Shown: piece by piece, positions 1 through 8,583 of the stretch
How the letters are laid out: each line of letters starts with the position of its first letter
Position numbering within the stretch: the first letter of the stretch is position 1
Source of the DNA: Lachnospiraceae bacterium
Lineage (GTDB): Bacteria > Bacillota > Clostridia > Lachnospirales > Lachnospiraceae
Reading direction: 5' to 3'
Length of the DNA stretch: 52,787 bases
NCBI GenBank assembly: GCA_910575835.1
Contig: CAJTGB010000029.1
Span: 5,902 to 58,688, forward strand
Notes under the pieces: generated by a model
What the model saw: only the letters and a program-made list of their open reading frames with translations
What the model was told of the DNA's origin: nothing
The model's database searches: none
Position numbers and translations under genes: made by a program

Positions 1-1
1 C

Positions 2-1507
2 CAGTATGAATACTATGTGGACGACGGTTATACGGGGCGAAATTTCAACCGTCCCTCTTTTCAGCGCATGATTGCCGACATTGAAGCGGGGAAAGTTGGC
101 TGCGTGATTACCAAAGATTTATCCAGGCTGGGGAGAAACTATATCGAAGCAGGCAGTTATATCGAAATCTTTTTCCCAAAGCATAATGTAAGATATATTG
201 CAGTCACGGACGGGGTGGACAGCCTGACAAGGCAGGAAATGGATATTACGCCGTTCAAAAATATCCTGAATGATATGTACAGCCGTGACATTTCCAAAAA
301 GGTATTGGCAGGGCGCATGACCCGTTCCAGACAGGGGAAATTCTGCGGAGGACAGCCGCCGCTTGGGCTGATGCGTGATCCGAACGAAAAAGGGCATCTG
401 ATTACAGATCCTGAAACTGCGCCGGTAATCCGCCGGATTTTCGAACTTGCGCTGGATGGCTGGGGCTGTATGCGGATTGCAAAACAGTTGATGGATGATA
501 AAGTGCCGATTACAAGGGTGAAAGCCAATACGGAATGTGATGTAAACTACTATTCCTGGGGTAGTGCAAGGATCAGTCATATCCTGCGAAACCCTTTTTA
601 CAAAGGCGCGCATCTGGTCTGCCGGACACACCAGAAGGGTATCCGCTCCAATACTTACGACATCATTCCCCGTGAGGACTGGGAAGTGATTGAAAACTGC
701 CATGAAGCGATTGTCACACCGGCGGAGTGGGAACAGGTGCAGGAGATCATTGACCGCAGGCCGACGATTATGAAAGGAAACGCCTGCCCGTTTTACAATC
801 TTTTTCATGGCATTATCTACTGCGCCACCTGTGGGAAATCCATGCAGGTGCGCTATGAGAAGGTCGGGAGAACCGGCAAGAACCGGTTTACCGGGAAAGA
901 GCGAGAGCCGATAGACAAGGCATACTATATCTGCCAGACTTATAACCGGCTGGGTAAGAACGCCTGCACAAGCCACAAGATCGAAGCAAGGGATTTGTAT
1001 AACCTTGTGCTGAAAGATATACAGGATTTGGCGGCGATGGCATTGAAAGATGCAGACGTATTTTATCAGCGTTTGTCCAGCCGTATGGAACGGCGGTATA
1101 TGGCGGATGCTTCGGAAATGCAGAAAGAATGTGACCGGCTGGAAGCAAGGAATCAGGAAATAGACAGTATGTTTATGAGCCTTTATACCGACAAGGCAAA
1201 GGGCATCCTGACAGAACAGCGTTTTCTGAAGCTGACTGCTACATTGGAGCAGGAACAGGATGCCAACCGGAAACGGATTCAGGACTTGATGCTGGTGATG
1301 CGTCGTACAGACGAGCAGGAAAGCGACGTTCGGACATTTATGCAGGAAATCCGCAAATATGCTGCAATCCAGGAGTTGGATGAAGCTGTCTTAAACAGGC
1401 TTATTAGTAAGATTCTGGTGGGGGAAGTCAAGAAGGTGGATGGGCAGAAATGCCAAAAAGTGAGAATTATTTATAATTTTGTTGGAGAAATGATAGAAAA
1501 TGATTAA
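2..1507 (+). CDS. Large serine recombinase, 5'-truncated by the window edge
   Basis: The reading frame is open from base 2, so the apparent GTG at 17 is internal and the N-terminus with the catalytic serine is off the window. Visible parts in order are the end of the resolvase domain (DDGYTGRNFNRPSFQ, then KDLSRLGRNY), the recombinase domain with repeated DNA-contact segments, a zinc ribbon (CATCGKS ... YYICQTY ... CTSHKI), a coiled coil, and a DUF4368-like C-terminus. This layout is typical of TnpX/Tn4451-type recombinases that integrate and excise small elements in Clostridia. Its likely role is moving the island it leads. About 500 residues are visible, against roughly 540-560 for full-length relatives. 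Confidence 0.93.
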   Translation, partial: QYEYYVDDGYTGRNFNRPSFQRMIADIEAGKVGCVITKDLSRLGRNYIEAGSYIEIFFPKHNVRYIAVTDGVDSLTRQEMDITPFKNILNDMYSRDISKKVLAGRMTRSRQGKFCGGQPPLGLMRDPNEKGHLITDPETAPVIRRIFELALDGWGCMRIAKQLMDDKVPITRVKANTECDVNYYSWGSARISHILRNPFYKGAHLVCRTHQKGIRSNTYDIIPREDWEVIENCHEAIVTPAEWEQVQEIIDRRPTIMKGNACPFYNLFHGIIYCATCGKSMQVRYEKVGRTGKNRFTGKEREPIDKAYYICQTYNRLGKNACTSHKIEARDLYNLVLKDIQDLAAMALKDADVFYQRLSSRMERRYMADASEMQKECDRLEARNQEIDSMFMSLYTDKAKGILTEQRFLKLTATLEQEQDANRKRIQDLMLVMRRTDEQESDVRTFMQEIRKYAAIQELDEAVLNRLISKILVGEVKKVDGQKCQKVRIIYNFVGEMIEND

Positions 1508-1583
1508 TGTGAGCATTTAATAGCTAAACTATCGTATTAACTTACTGTTAAGTAAATGTTTTGGTTTTATAAAGGATTATTTG

Positions 1584-1627
1584 CCACATAGGGAAAATGC
1601 AGTTTGAAAGAATTTTTCCCTATGTGG
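1584..1627 (+). terminator. Perfect 14-bp stem after the recombinase gene
   Basis: CCACATAGGGAAAA at 1584-1597 pairs exactly with TTTTCCCTATGTGG at 1614-1627. The A and T flanks make it usable as a bidirectional terminator, though the T run lies inside the stem. It separates the recombinase from the SIR2 gene, whose own AGGAGA ribosome site lies just before 1684. Confidence 0.6.
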
Positions 1628-1683
1628 TATTTGGAAAATGGATAGAATAAGTAGTGTTTTAATGTAAAATTAGGAGAAAATAT

Positions 1684-4650
1684 ATGTACGAAAAAGAATT
1701 CGAAAGAATTATTAATGCATCTAGAAATCATTCACTAACTTTTTTTGTTGGTGCAGGAATTTCAGCTCTTTCAAAAGCACCATCTTGGAAAGAATTAATT
1801 CAAAATATATGTCGTGAATTGAAGATTACTGTTAAAGAGACATATTCGTCAGATGAATATTTAAAGATTCCGCAAATGTATTATTACTCTATAGGAAAGA
1901 ATAATGATAAGTATTATGATTTTATAGAAAAACTACTTGTCTCAACTCCCCTTTTTCCTAATGAAATACATAGGGAGTTATTAAATTTTAATCCTGTTTC
2001 ATTTATAACAACAAATTTTGATGATTTGCTTGAAGAAGCAGCAATACAATTTTGTCAGGGTTTTAAAGTGATTGCATGTGATGATGAAGTTTCAAGTATT
2101 AATGGCGACAGATATATATTGAAACTTCATGGTGATTTAAAACATAAAAATATTGTTTTTAAAGAAGAAGACTATCTGAATTATAGTGAAAACTTTAAAC
2201 TTATAGAAACTTTACTTAAATCAATTTTTTCAACTAATACTGTGGTGTTTATTGGATATGGCTTAAACGATTATAATATAAAATTAATTCTTAATTGGGC
2301 GAAAACATTGCTAAAAGATCATTTTAATAAGCCTATTTTTATTTATACAGGTGATGATTCGTTAAGTGCAGAGGAACTTTTATATCAAAAGTCAAGAGGG
2401 TTGTGTGTAATAGAATATGAAAAAATATCTGAACATACAAATGACTATTTTACAAGATATATATCCGTTTTAAAAGAAATTGGAAAATCATCGGATTTTA
2501 CTCTTAATAATAAAACAGAGGAAGAAGCATTTTCTGTTTTATTTGAGTTATTGGAACCACTCGATAAATTAAATGCATTACGGATTAAAGATGTATATGC
2601 TAAGTTATCATCATATGATATGCCAATAAGTGAAGATGGGACAATTTATGTATTGCTAGGAAAAAATATTTTGATTCAATATTTCTACAAAATTTGCAGT
2701 ATGTCTGTTGAGGAATATAATACATTACCTGATATTACACAAAAAAAATTTCAAACTATTTTGAATGTGTTTGCAAAGGCAAAAATTGGACGAATTAAAG
2801 TGAATGGAATAATACACCCTTTTATTAATTCCCCAATACCATTTGCAGACTCTAATTGTCTTGGTTTTGATTATATGAAAATGCTAGCAATAACCTCAAA
2901 GGAGTTTTCGGAAACTAAAAGTAAATATAAAAAAGCATTCTATTTTGCTCGTTTAAGGCAATATGATAAGGCATTTTATTTATTTTCGGAAGTGGCAAGT
3001 ATTTCGTTTAAATCAAAAGATTATCTTCTATATTATTTTGCAGAGATTAACTGTATTAATCTACATAAGATTATAAAAAAAGTAAACAAGTATTATAATT
3101 GTTATGATATGAAAAAAATCGATGCAATGGTACCAACTACAGAAGATATTCAATACTTGTTTGAAAGGCTTCCTATAGAGTTCCAAAATCAGTATGCGAG
3201 CCTTAAAGATTTATATTCGGCTAGTTTATTATATCAATATTCTTATGAAGCCTTTGTTGACGGACAAAAATTACAGAATGCTATAGAATCAAATACAAGA
3301 GAACTTGGCTTGACAAGTAGTACAAAAGTAATTTGTAGAATTAATGACTATCTACATTTCTTAATTGATAATGGAATTATTGTAGATCTTTTTTCTGAAT
3401 TTCAGAATACAATAAAAAATTTGTTGTCATTACTGGTTTATAAATTTTCTGTGCAAGGAAATCAGCGGTTGAGTCCTCAAATGTTTCCAGATCATTGGCA
3501 GGATGGAATTAGTTTTGATGCAAGAGACTTTTATTGCTTTATAGAATATTTTAGTGATAAAGAAATAATAAAGCTTTTTAATAAATACAATGTTGATTCA
3601 ATTATATTCTATGATTTAGATATAGTTGAAACAATGGCTATGAATATTATAAAATATTATGATTATATAATTAAAAATCGAGTGGTAGGGATAAGGGCTA
3701 TAGATATTCAAAAGCAATTTAAAAATCTGTTAACTTTATTAAGGTATATTGATATTTCTCAGAAATTAGTTGAAAATGTTTGCAGATTTATATTTAAATA
3801 CGAATTTTCGGACATTTTAATTAATGATAAGATTCTGTTTTTGGATCATCAGATTTTTCGTAGAAAAAGATATAGTAAAGTTACATCGCAGATAATTGAA
3901 AATAAATTGCTTGCCTATATAGATGCACAAATAGGTGCATTAAAAAATTCAACATATTTTGAGATAAGATCAACTAATAGTGAAATTAACTACTATAATT
4001 TAATTCATTATATCGATCCAGATAATGAAGAATACTATTCTCGACGAATTGCAAACAGGGTTTCTATTATAATAAGCAATAATTTATCTGAGATGATCCC
4101 ACATATTGTAAAGCATTACTGGAGCTATATTTCTTCATATTCTCGGTATAAAGTTAGTGGCTGGGCAAAGAAAGAGCTAAATGTCAATTTTAGATTTGAT
4201 TTATTCACATTATTACTTGAATGTAATGCAAAAATTGACAAGAATATTCTTGGGTTGCTTAAAGACTATTTAAGGAATTTGATTCGAGAAAATTCTTTAG
4301 ATTCTAAAAATAATGGTATCATTACATATCCTATAAGTAACCCATATGAGGATTTAGAACAAGTAGGATACTGGTGTTTGACAAAAAATCTTCACAAAAA
4401 AGATTTTGAAGAATTTGTTGGAGTTAGTGCTGCTTTTGATTTTTATTTTCAATATGATAAATTTGATTTTAATAAATTTGATGTATCATGGCTGTTAAAT
4501 TTATATCCTCATACGTTGAAAGAAATTGCCAAAAATAAACGAGTTAAAGAAAAGATTCGGGTTTCTATTGCACAACTATTGGAGAAAGGAAATGTTTTAA
4601 ATGTGGATAAAACTAAATTACAAAATATATTAACAAAATACTTTTGCTAA
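1684..4650 (+). CDS. SIR2-domain protein, DSR-like anti-phage defence candidate
   Basis: A 988-residue protein. The N-terminal ~250 residues carry the SIR2 NAD-binding fold: FFVGAGIS (residues ~20-27), TTNFDDLLEE (~110), LHGDLKH with the expected active-site histidine (~150) and FIGYGLNDYNI (~190). The remaining ~700 residues look all-helical and are rich in K, I, Y and N, without a recognised enzyme domain. Known defence-associated sirtuins such as DSR2 (about 1000 residues) have this layout and deplete NAD+ after sensing a phage protein. That function is inferred here. The gene is strikingly AT-rich against its GC-rich surroundings, which points to recent transfer. ATG is preceded by AGGAGA at good spacing. 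Confidence 0.85.
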   Translation: MYEKEFERIINASRNHSLTFFVGAGISALSKAPSWKELIQNICRELKITVKETYSSDEYLKIPQMYYYSIGKNNDKYYDFIEKLLVSTPLFPNEIHRELLNFNPVSFITTNFDDLLEEAAIQFCQGFKVIACDDEVSSINGDRYILKLHGDLKHKNIVFKEEDYLNYSENFKLIETLLKSIFSTNTVVFIGYGLNDYNIKLILNWAKTLLKDHFNKPIFIYTGDDSLSAEELLYQKSRGLCVIEYEKISEHTNDYFTRYISVLKEIGKSSDFTLNNKTEEEAFSVLFELLEPLDKLNALRIKDVYAKLSSYDMPISEDGTIYVLLGKNILIQYFYKICSMSVEEYNTLPDITQKKFQTILNVFAKAKIGRIKVNGIIHPFINSPIPFADSNCLGFDYMKMLAITSKEFSETKSKYKKAFYFARLRQYDKAFYLFSEVASISFKSKDYLLYYFAEINCINLHKIIKKVNKYYNCYDMKKIDAMVPTTEDIQYLFERLPIEFQNQYASLKDLYSASLLYQYSYEAFVDGQKLQNAIESNTRELGLTSSTKVICRINDYLHFLIDNGIIVDLFSEFQNTIKNLLSLLVYKFSVQGNQRLSPQMFPDHWQDGISFDARDFYCFIEYFSDKEIIKLFNKYNVDSIIFYDLDIVETMAMNIIKYYDYIIKNRVVGIRAIDIQKQFKNLLTLLRYIDISQKLVENVCRFIFKYEFSDILINDKILFLDHQIFRRKRYSKVTSQIIENKLLAYIDAQIGALKNSTYFEIRSTNSEINYYNLIHYIDPDNEEYYSRRIANRVSIIISNNLSEMIPHIVKHYWSYISSYSRYKVSGWAKKELNVNFRFDLFTLLLECNAKIDKNILGLLKDYLRNLIRENSLDSKNNGIITYPISNPYEDLEQVGYWCLTKNLHKKDFEEFVGVSAAFDFYFQYDKFDFNKFDVSWLLNLYPHTLKEIAKNKRVKEKIRVSIAQLLEKGNVLNVDKTKLQNILTKYFC

Positions 4651-4739
4651 TACCTATTCTTCCATGTTTTTTAGATATTTTTGTAGTTTGTCGAGAGGTA
4701 TTTAAAAATTGTTATGTTAAATAAAGATAATCTATGCAA

Positions 4740-4775
4740 GGTTGTTGGACGATTGTTCAGCAACCGTATTTTTTT
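4740..4775 (+). terminator. Rho-independent terminator of the SIR2 gene
   Basis: GGTTGTTGGAC (4740-4750) pairs with GTTCAGCAACC (4755-4765) around a GATT loop as an 11-bp stem with two G-U pairs. A T-rich run follows at about 4769-4775. Confidence 0.8.
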
Positions 4776-4803
4776 GCTCTAAGTTGAATTCGTCACTTGA
4801 CAA

Positions 4804-5067
4804 TGTGGCAAAGATCTGATGTCGGTGGACGAGCTGGCGGTCATGGACGGAGGGAAGTGCCTTTTGCAGATCCGTGGCGTTCGTCCCTTCCTGTCCAGGA
4901 AATATGACATCACAAAGCACCCCAACTACAAGCTGCTCTCGGACTACGACCCGAAGAACCATTTTGACATAGGGAAATTCCTGTCAACCAAGCTTCCGGT
5001 CCGTCCGGGGGAGCTGTACCGCAGCTATGACGTATCGCCGGAGGAACTGGCGGAATTTACCGGGTAA
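4804..5067 (+). pseudogene. virD4: 3' fragment of the VirD4/TraG-type conjugative coupling protein
   Basis: The frame encodes GKDLMSVDELAVMDGGKC followed by QIRGVRPFLSRKYDITKHPNY and a short tail. This matches what I know of the C-terminal end of VirD4-like coupling ATPases of Tn1549-type ICEs. These are normally ~600 residues; only ~88 remain, with no Walker motifs. A stop codon lies in frame at 4798-4800, just upstream. The ATG at 4819 is an internal methionine with no ribosome site. The gene is therefore split by the island to its left. Whether the 5' half survives upstream cannot be seen. Confidence 0.8.
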
Positions 5068-5077
5068 AGGAGGTCTT

Positions 5078-5194
5078 ATTGAGGATTCGCGCGCCCCCTG
5101 GAATGATATACCTGAAAACAATGAAAAAGCTGAATATTGGCAGGCCTGTCCTGCACACTTTGCCGCTCCTGTATTTGAAGCATCTGATTTTTGA
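5078..5194 (+). CDS. Small ICE protein with a probable ATT start
   Basis: A 38-residue acidic reading frame (EDSRAPWNDIPENNEK near the N-terminus) begins 11 bases after the virD4 stop, directly behind AAAGGAGGTCTT. The codon at the right spacing is ATT; no ATG/GTG/TTG is available in this frame. The composition looks protein-like, and the frame ends inside the following terminator. I do not recognise a function. A TTG start one base later would give a different frame reading through the terminator, which looks less natural. Confidence 0.45.
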   Translation: MEDSRAPWNDIPENNEKAEYWQACPAHFAAPVFEASDF

Positions 5195-5214
5195 ATACGG
5201 GGGCGGCTTTTTTT
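5162..5214 (+). terminator. Terminator between virD4 region and maff2
   Basis: GCCGCTCCTGTATT (5162-5175) pairs with AATACGGGGGCGGC (5194-5207), two pairs being G-U, and is followed by a T7 run. It could end or attenuate transcription before the mating-channel genes. Confidence 0.8.
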
Positions 5215-5277
5215 GTTTCCGGCTAAAAGGAGCCGATAACCACGGACATTTTTCTGATTAAGAAGGAGGACAATTTT

Positions 5278-5892
5278 ATGGCATTTTTTGCGAGCGCGAT
5301 TGATACTTTGAAGATTCTGGTGATTGCCCTTGGAGCAGGCCTTGGGGCATGGGGCGTGATCAACTTACTGGCAGGCTATGGCAATGACAACCCCGGTGCG
5401 AAGTCGCAGGGGTAAGCCAAGCCCTCCACGGACAAGTGATTGCCGTGCAGCGTATGGTGGGAGTCCATACGGCAACAGACTGAATTGCTGGGAACCCCTA
5501 AAGCCGCGCGTACCACAACATGGGGATGAAACAGGCCCGGATGTGACGGTGGCGAAAGCGGAAAAAAACGTGCGGATGGTGCATGGCGCGAGCCTGTACA
5601 CCGGGAAAATGGGCGATCAGCAGCCAAGCCCCGAACAGGGGAAGGTTCAACGACTATCCTTTGCAGGAGTAGGGCCAGGCGGCCCGAAGCGGTCTGCCCC
5701 GCGGTATGCGGGTGAAGATATAGTCTGCGCCCATGTGAAAGCATGGGGTGTCCGCCTTTTGGTTTATGAGGTGGGGCCGCACCGGGGCAGCGGACCGGTG
5801 TGAACAAACGGATGAAACAGCTTATGGCAGGCGGCGGGATCGCCCTGGTGGGCGCGACCCTGATCCCCCTGCTTTCCGGCCTGTTCGGTTAA
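5278..5892 (+). CDS. Maff2-family small membrane protein, split by a group I intron
   Basis: Exon 1 (from ATG 5278, behind AAGGAGGACAATTTT) encodes MAFFASAIDTLKILVIALGA and continues to NPGAKSQG, then hits TAA at 5413. Exon 2 resumes near 5801-5812 with MKQLMAGGGIALVGATLIPL and ends at 5892. Together they give a ~70-residue protein with two hydrophobic helices, as in Maff2 proteins encoded just before VirB6 in these ICEs. The parts are separated by ~390 bases with group I intron hallmarks. Joining after T5413 and before T5801 keeps the frame, adding L-N-K-R relative to the family sequence I remember. Unspliced RNA would make only a 45-residue fragment. Confidence 0.8.
5414..5800 (+). ncRNA. 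Self-splicing group I intron (no endonuclease ORF)
   Basis: The insert has the conserved core of a group I ribozyme. There is a P4/P5-like segment (AATTGCTGGGAACCCCTAAA), the GTTCAACGACTAT element, and AAGATATAGTC, with GACTAT (5652-5657) pairing AUAGUC (5720-5725) as P7. A GGGCC/GGCCC hairpin (~5672-5685) could be P8, and CCCATG/CATGGG (~5730-5747) P9. The 5' exon end GGGGU pairs with guide GCCCU (5421-5425), giving the diagnostic U-G pair. The in-frame 3' end with a terminal G is 5800. Splice sites are inferred. No HNH or LAGLIDADG endonuclease is encoded. Confidence 0.85.
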
Positions 5893-5906
5893 GAAAGGCG
5901 TAACCT

Positions 5907-6770
5907 ATGGGCAGTCTGTTTGAACGGATAGCAGACTGGATTAAAGAGGGACTGATTGAGGCGATCACCGGGCAGTATGCCAGCATTTTTGAATCGGTCA
6001 ACAACCAGGTAGGCGACGTGGCGGCCCAGGTAGGGCAGACGCCCCAGGGATGGAATGGCAGCGTGTTCTCCATGATCCGGAATCTTTCGGAGACCGTTGT
6101 CATCCCCATTGCGGGGATCATCCTGACCTTTGTTCTGGTCTATGAGCTGATCCAGATGATCCTTGAAAAGAACAACATGCACGATTTTGACACCTTCAAC
6201 ATCTTCAAGTGGATCTTCAAGACCTTTGTGGCCACCTATCTTCTCACCAACTGTTTTACTATCGTCATGGCAGTGTTTGACGTGGCCCAGAACGTGGTGA
6301 ACCAGAGCGCCGGCGTGATAAGCGGGAACCTGGACGTGACAGCGGCGCTGTCCGACCTGGAGACGCAGCTTGAAGCAATGGGGATGTGGGAGCTGATCGG
6401 CCTCTGGCTGGAGACCAATATCATCAACCTGTGCATGTGGGTGCTGTCCATTGTGATCTTCGTCATTGTCTACGGCAGGATGATAGAAATATATTTGACC
6501 GTGAGCCTTGCGCCGGTCCCCTTCTCGACAATGGCTAACCGGGAGTGGGGGCAGATGGGGACGGGGTACCTCCGTTCCCTCTTTGCGCTGGGCTTCCAGG
6601 GGTTTCTGATCCTGGTCTGCGTCGCCATCTATGCGGCGCTGGTCCAGACCATCCCCTCGTCCGGCGATATCCACGGCGCGATCTGGGGCACGGCGGGCTA
6701 TACGGTCCTTCTGGCCTTTGCCCTCTTTAAGACAGGTTCGCTATCCAAGAGTATCTTTAACGCAAGATAA
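5907..6770 (+). CDS. VirB6/TrbL-like mating channel membrane protein (CD1112 family)
   Basis: This 287-residue polytopic membrane protein has an amphipathic N-terminus (FERIADWIKEGLIEAITGQ), a glycine-containing helix (VIPIAGIILTFVLVYELIQM), and further helices near residues ~100, 180, 225 and 260. It matches the VirB6/TrbL-like protein found between Maff2 and VirB4 in Clostridia ICEs. There it forms part of the inner-membrane conjugation channel. It follows the maff2 stop closely, so the two are probably co-transcribed. If coupling protein function is lost to the upstream island, this channel may lack its DNA-feeding ATPase. Confidence 0.88.
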   Translation: MGSLFERIADWIKEGLIEAITGQYASIFESVNNQVGDVAAQVGQTPQGWNGSVFSMIRNLSETVVIPIAGIILTFVLVYELIQMILEKNNMHDFDTFNIFKWIFKTFVATYLLTNCFTIVMAVFDVAQNVVNQSAGVISGNLDVTAALSDLETQLEAMGMWELIGLWLETNIINLCMWVLSIVIFVIVYGRMIEIYLTVSLAPVPFSTMANREWGQMGTGYLRSLFALGFQGFLILVCVAIYAALVQTIPSSGDIHGAIWGTAGYTVLLAFALFKTGSLSKSIFNAR

Positions 6771-6812
6771 TTGAACAAGTGATTTCAGAATAAATAAGGA
6801 GGATTCTTTTAT

Positions 6813-7265
6813 ATGAGTAAGACCAATACCGAAGCCATGCAGCAGGAGGCCCAGGCGCCGGAGGCGGCAGGCAGCCTGAAGCTGGACGTGCGGGTGCGCC
6901 CGATTGCCCCGATGGGGAACCTTCTGGGCTATGCCAGCGTGACCATTGGCGACAGTTTTAAGATCGACGGCTTCCGTATCTGTTCCGGGGAGAAGGGGCT
7001 GTATGTGAACATGCCCGCCACCCAGGATAAGAGCGGCAACTGGAAGGATGTGTGCTGGCCGGTGACGGCGGACTTCCGCAGGCAGCTCAACGATGCCCTG
7101 ATCGAAGGGTACAGCACGGCCATTGAGAACCTGCAGGCCACCCTTGACGCTACCAGGGGGACGGCGGAGAAGCCATCCGTGGCCGGGGCGCTGAAGGAGA
7201 ATGCAGGGAAGGTCAAGAGCCAGCCGGCGAAGGCGGCGCCTGGCAAAAAGGAGCAGGAGCGCTGA
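6813..7265 (+). CDS. spoVG: SpoVG-family regulator with a long charged tail
   Basis: Residues ~20-110 match SpoVG: LDVRVRPIAPMGNLLGYASV, DSFKIDGFRIC, and W-K-D-V-C-W-P-V. SpoVG proteins are small nucleic-acid-binding regulators, in Firmicutes linked to septation, virulence and RNA/DNA binding. This copy is longer than the chromosomal ~95 residues because of a C-terminal extension (EKPSVAGALKENAG ... KKEQER), of the type shared by several other proteins in this ICE. A strong AAGGAGG precedes the ATG. The stop overlaps the start of the methylase gene, suggesting translational coupling. Confidence 0.9.
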   Translation: MSKTNTEAMQQEAQAPEAAGSLKLDVRVRPIAPMGNLLGYASVTIGDSFKIDGFRICSGEKGLYVNMPATQDKSGNWKDVCWPVTADFRRQLNDALIEGYSTAIENLQATLDATRGTAEKPSVAGALKENAGKVKSQPAKAAPGKKEQER

Positions 7266-7828
7266 TGGAGGCGGCAAAGAAATACGCCGTCCTCTATGCG
7301 GACCCTCCCTGGCATTATGACATGAAGCGCGGGAACGGCGTGGCGGAGAACCATTATCCTACCATGAGCATAGAGGAAATCTGCGCCCTCCCGGTGGAGG
7401 GGCTTGCGGCGAAGGACAGCGCCCTTTTCCTGTGGGCCACGTTCCCGCAGCTTAACGAGGCGTTCCGGGTCATGGAGGCGTGGGGGTTCCGGTATAAGAC
7501 GCTGGCTTTTTTGTGGCTCAAACAGAACCGGAAGGCTGATTCCTGGTTTTACGGGATGGGCTTCTGGACCCGGAGCAATGCGGAGGTCTGCCTTCTGGGG
7601 ACCAGGGGGCGCCCGAAACGCCAGTGTGCGGGAATCCACCAGTTTGTGATCTCCCATATCGAGCAGCACAGCAGGAAACCGGCCGAGGTGCGGGAAAAGA
7701 TTGTAAAGCTCATGGGCGACGTCCCAAGGCTTGAGCTGTTCGCAAGGCAGCAGACGCCGGGATGGGACGTGTGGGGGAATGAGGTGGATTCCAGTATCAG
7801 GATGCCGGAGAGGAAGGAGGTGCATTGA
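7265..7828 (+). CDS. MT-A70-family adenine methyltransferase
   Basis: The 187-residue protein has the catalytic DPPW motif near the N-terminus (LYADPPWHYD), then ENHYPTMS, an FLWATF strand, and GFRYKTLAFLWLKQ. This is the arrangement of MT-A70 enzymes that methylate the N6 of adenine. ICE and phage copies are usually DNA methylases and may protect transferring DNA from restriction. No restriction endonuclease gene is adjacent. ATG overlaps the upstream stop (TGATG), and the 3' end overlaps the next gene by four bases. Confidence 0.9.
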   Translation: MEAAKKYAVLYADPPWHYDMKRGNGVAENHYPTMSIEEICALPVEGLAAKDSALFLWATFPQLNEAFRVMEAWGFRYKTLAFLWLKQNRKADSWFYGMGFWTRSNAEVCLLGTRGRPKRQCAGIHQFVISHIEQHSRKPAEVREKIVKLMGDVPRLELFARQQTPGWDVWGNEVDSSIRMPERKEVH

Positions 7829-8565
7829 GCTTGGGGCAGGAGGCAAAAAGGATGCTGATGGACCGGCTGGACGAAAATTTAAGATACCATGCGGAGACGG
7901 TGGACCATCTGGACATCGGCAGCATTTATTACCTGCAGGCACTGGCAGAGCTTCATTATTACTTAAAGACGGAGCATGGATTTTCCCCGGCAGAAGTAAA
8001 GGCGCTGCTCTATTTTGAAGATCCCCTGGAGGCGGTATTCCACTGTAAGGAAGAAAATACCCATGCCGGCCGTTTCCCTGTCTGCGAGATCCTGGAGGAA
8101 ATCAACGCCTATGGGAGATTCAAGAAAATGCCGGAATTTCCGCAGTTATACCAGAAGCACAGGGAGCTGAAGAGACGGCTTACTCAGGACCTGGAGGAAT
8201 ATAAAGAGCAGATCCTGACCGGGGACAGGGATATGCTGCTGAAAGATATCCGGCTTATGGGGGCGGCTTTTGAGGCTTATGATTTTATGATGGACAGCTA
8301 TGAGCCCCGTATGGGGGAAGTGGACTTCCTCCTGCAGTTTGAAAAGCCTCTCCGGGTGATACGGGATTACTGGGGGTATGATTCCGTTCTCGTGGGAGAG
8401 GATGCGATAAAGGTGTTGATAGGGGAACAGTGTGCCCTGCAGAAACAGGAGCCCCGGCCGGAATCATTGAAGGAAAGGCTTCTAAAGGCAGGGCAGGAGG
8501 TGAAAGCCCAGCCGGGGACAGACAAAGGCGTGCGTGGCCCCAGGCACGCTGAAAAATCATTTTAG
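7825..8565 (+). CDS. Conserved ICE protein of unknown function
   Basis: The protein is 246 residues, starting at TTG 7825 behind AGGAAGGAGG and overlapping the methylase stop. It is mostly helical and acidic, with no membrane segment. Segments such as SIYYLQALAELHYYLKTEHG and a long charged middle region look like a DUF3848-like ICE accessory protein, but I cannot place it with confidence. The end carries a basic, proline-containing tail (ESLKERLLKAGQEVKAQP) loosely resembling the tails of other proteins here. Its position between methylase and PrgI suggests a transfer-accessory role. Confidence 0.7.
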   Translation: MSLGQEAKRMLMDRLDENLRYHAETVDHLDIGSIYYLQALAELHYYLKTEHGFSPAEVKALLYFEDPLEAVFHCKEENTHAGRFPVCEILEEINAYGRFKKMPEFPQLYQKHRELKRRLTQDLEEYKEQILTGDRDMLLKDIRLMGAAFEAYDFMMDSYEPRMGEVDFLLQFEKPLRVIRDYWGYDSVLVGEDAIKVLIGEQCALQKQEPRPESLKERLLKAGQEVKAQPGTDKGVRGPRHAEKSF

Positions 8566-8583
8566 GACTGGAGGTGTAAAGAA

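Larger units (their letters stand above)
1..4806 (+). mobile_element. Serine-recombinase island carrying a SIR2 defence gene, inserted in virD4
   Basis: The first 4.8 kb hold a large serine recombinase and an AT-rich SIR2-domain gene in the same direction, ending in a terminator. At about 4800-4813 the sequence switches abruptly to GC-rich DNA encoding the C-terminus of a VirD4/TraG coupling protein, with no start codon or ribosome site where a full gene should begin. I infer a small integrated island whose right end lies near 4800-4813. The left end and the 5' part of virD4 are outside the window, so the exact att core cannot be read. The alternative is that recombinase and SIR2 gene belong to different insertions. 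Confidence 0.6.

Noticed and set aside
119..976. Long minus-strand open frame opposite the recombinase
   Set aside because: It is a shadow of a well-supported gene in the other strand; composition and lack of a ribosome site do not support translation.
5378..5803. Open reading frames of ~140 codons on both strands across the maff2 interruption
   Set aside because: They have no recognisable domain and no endonuclease motif, and overlap the group I intron core, which explains the conserved sequence as RNA.
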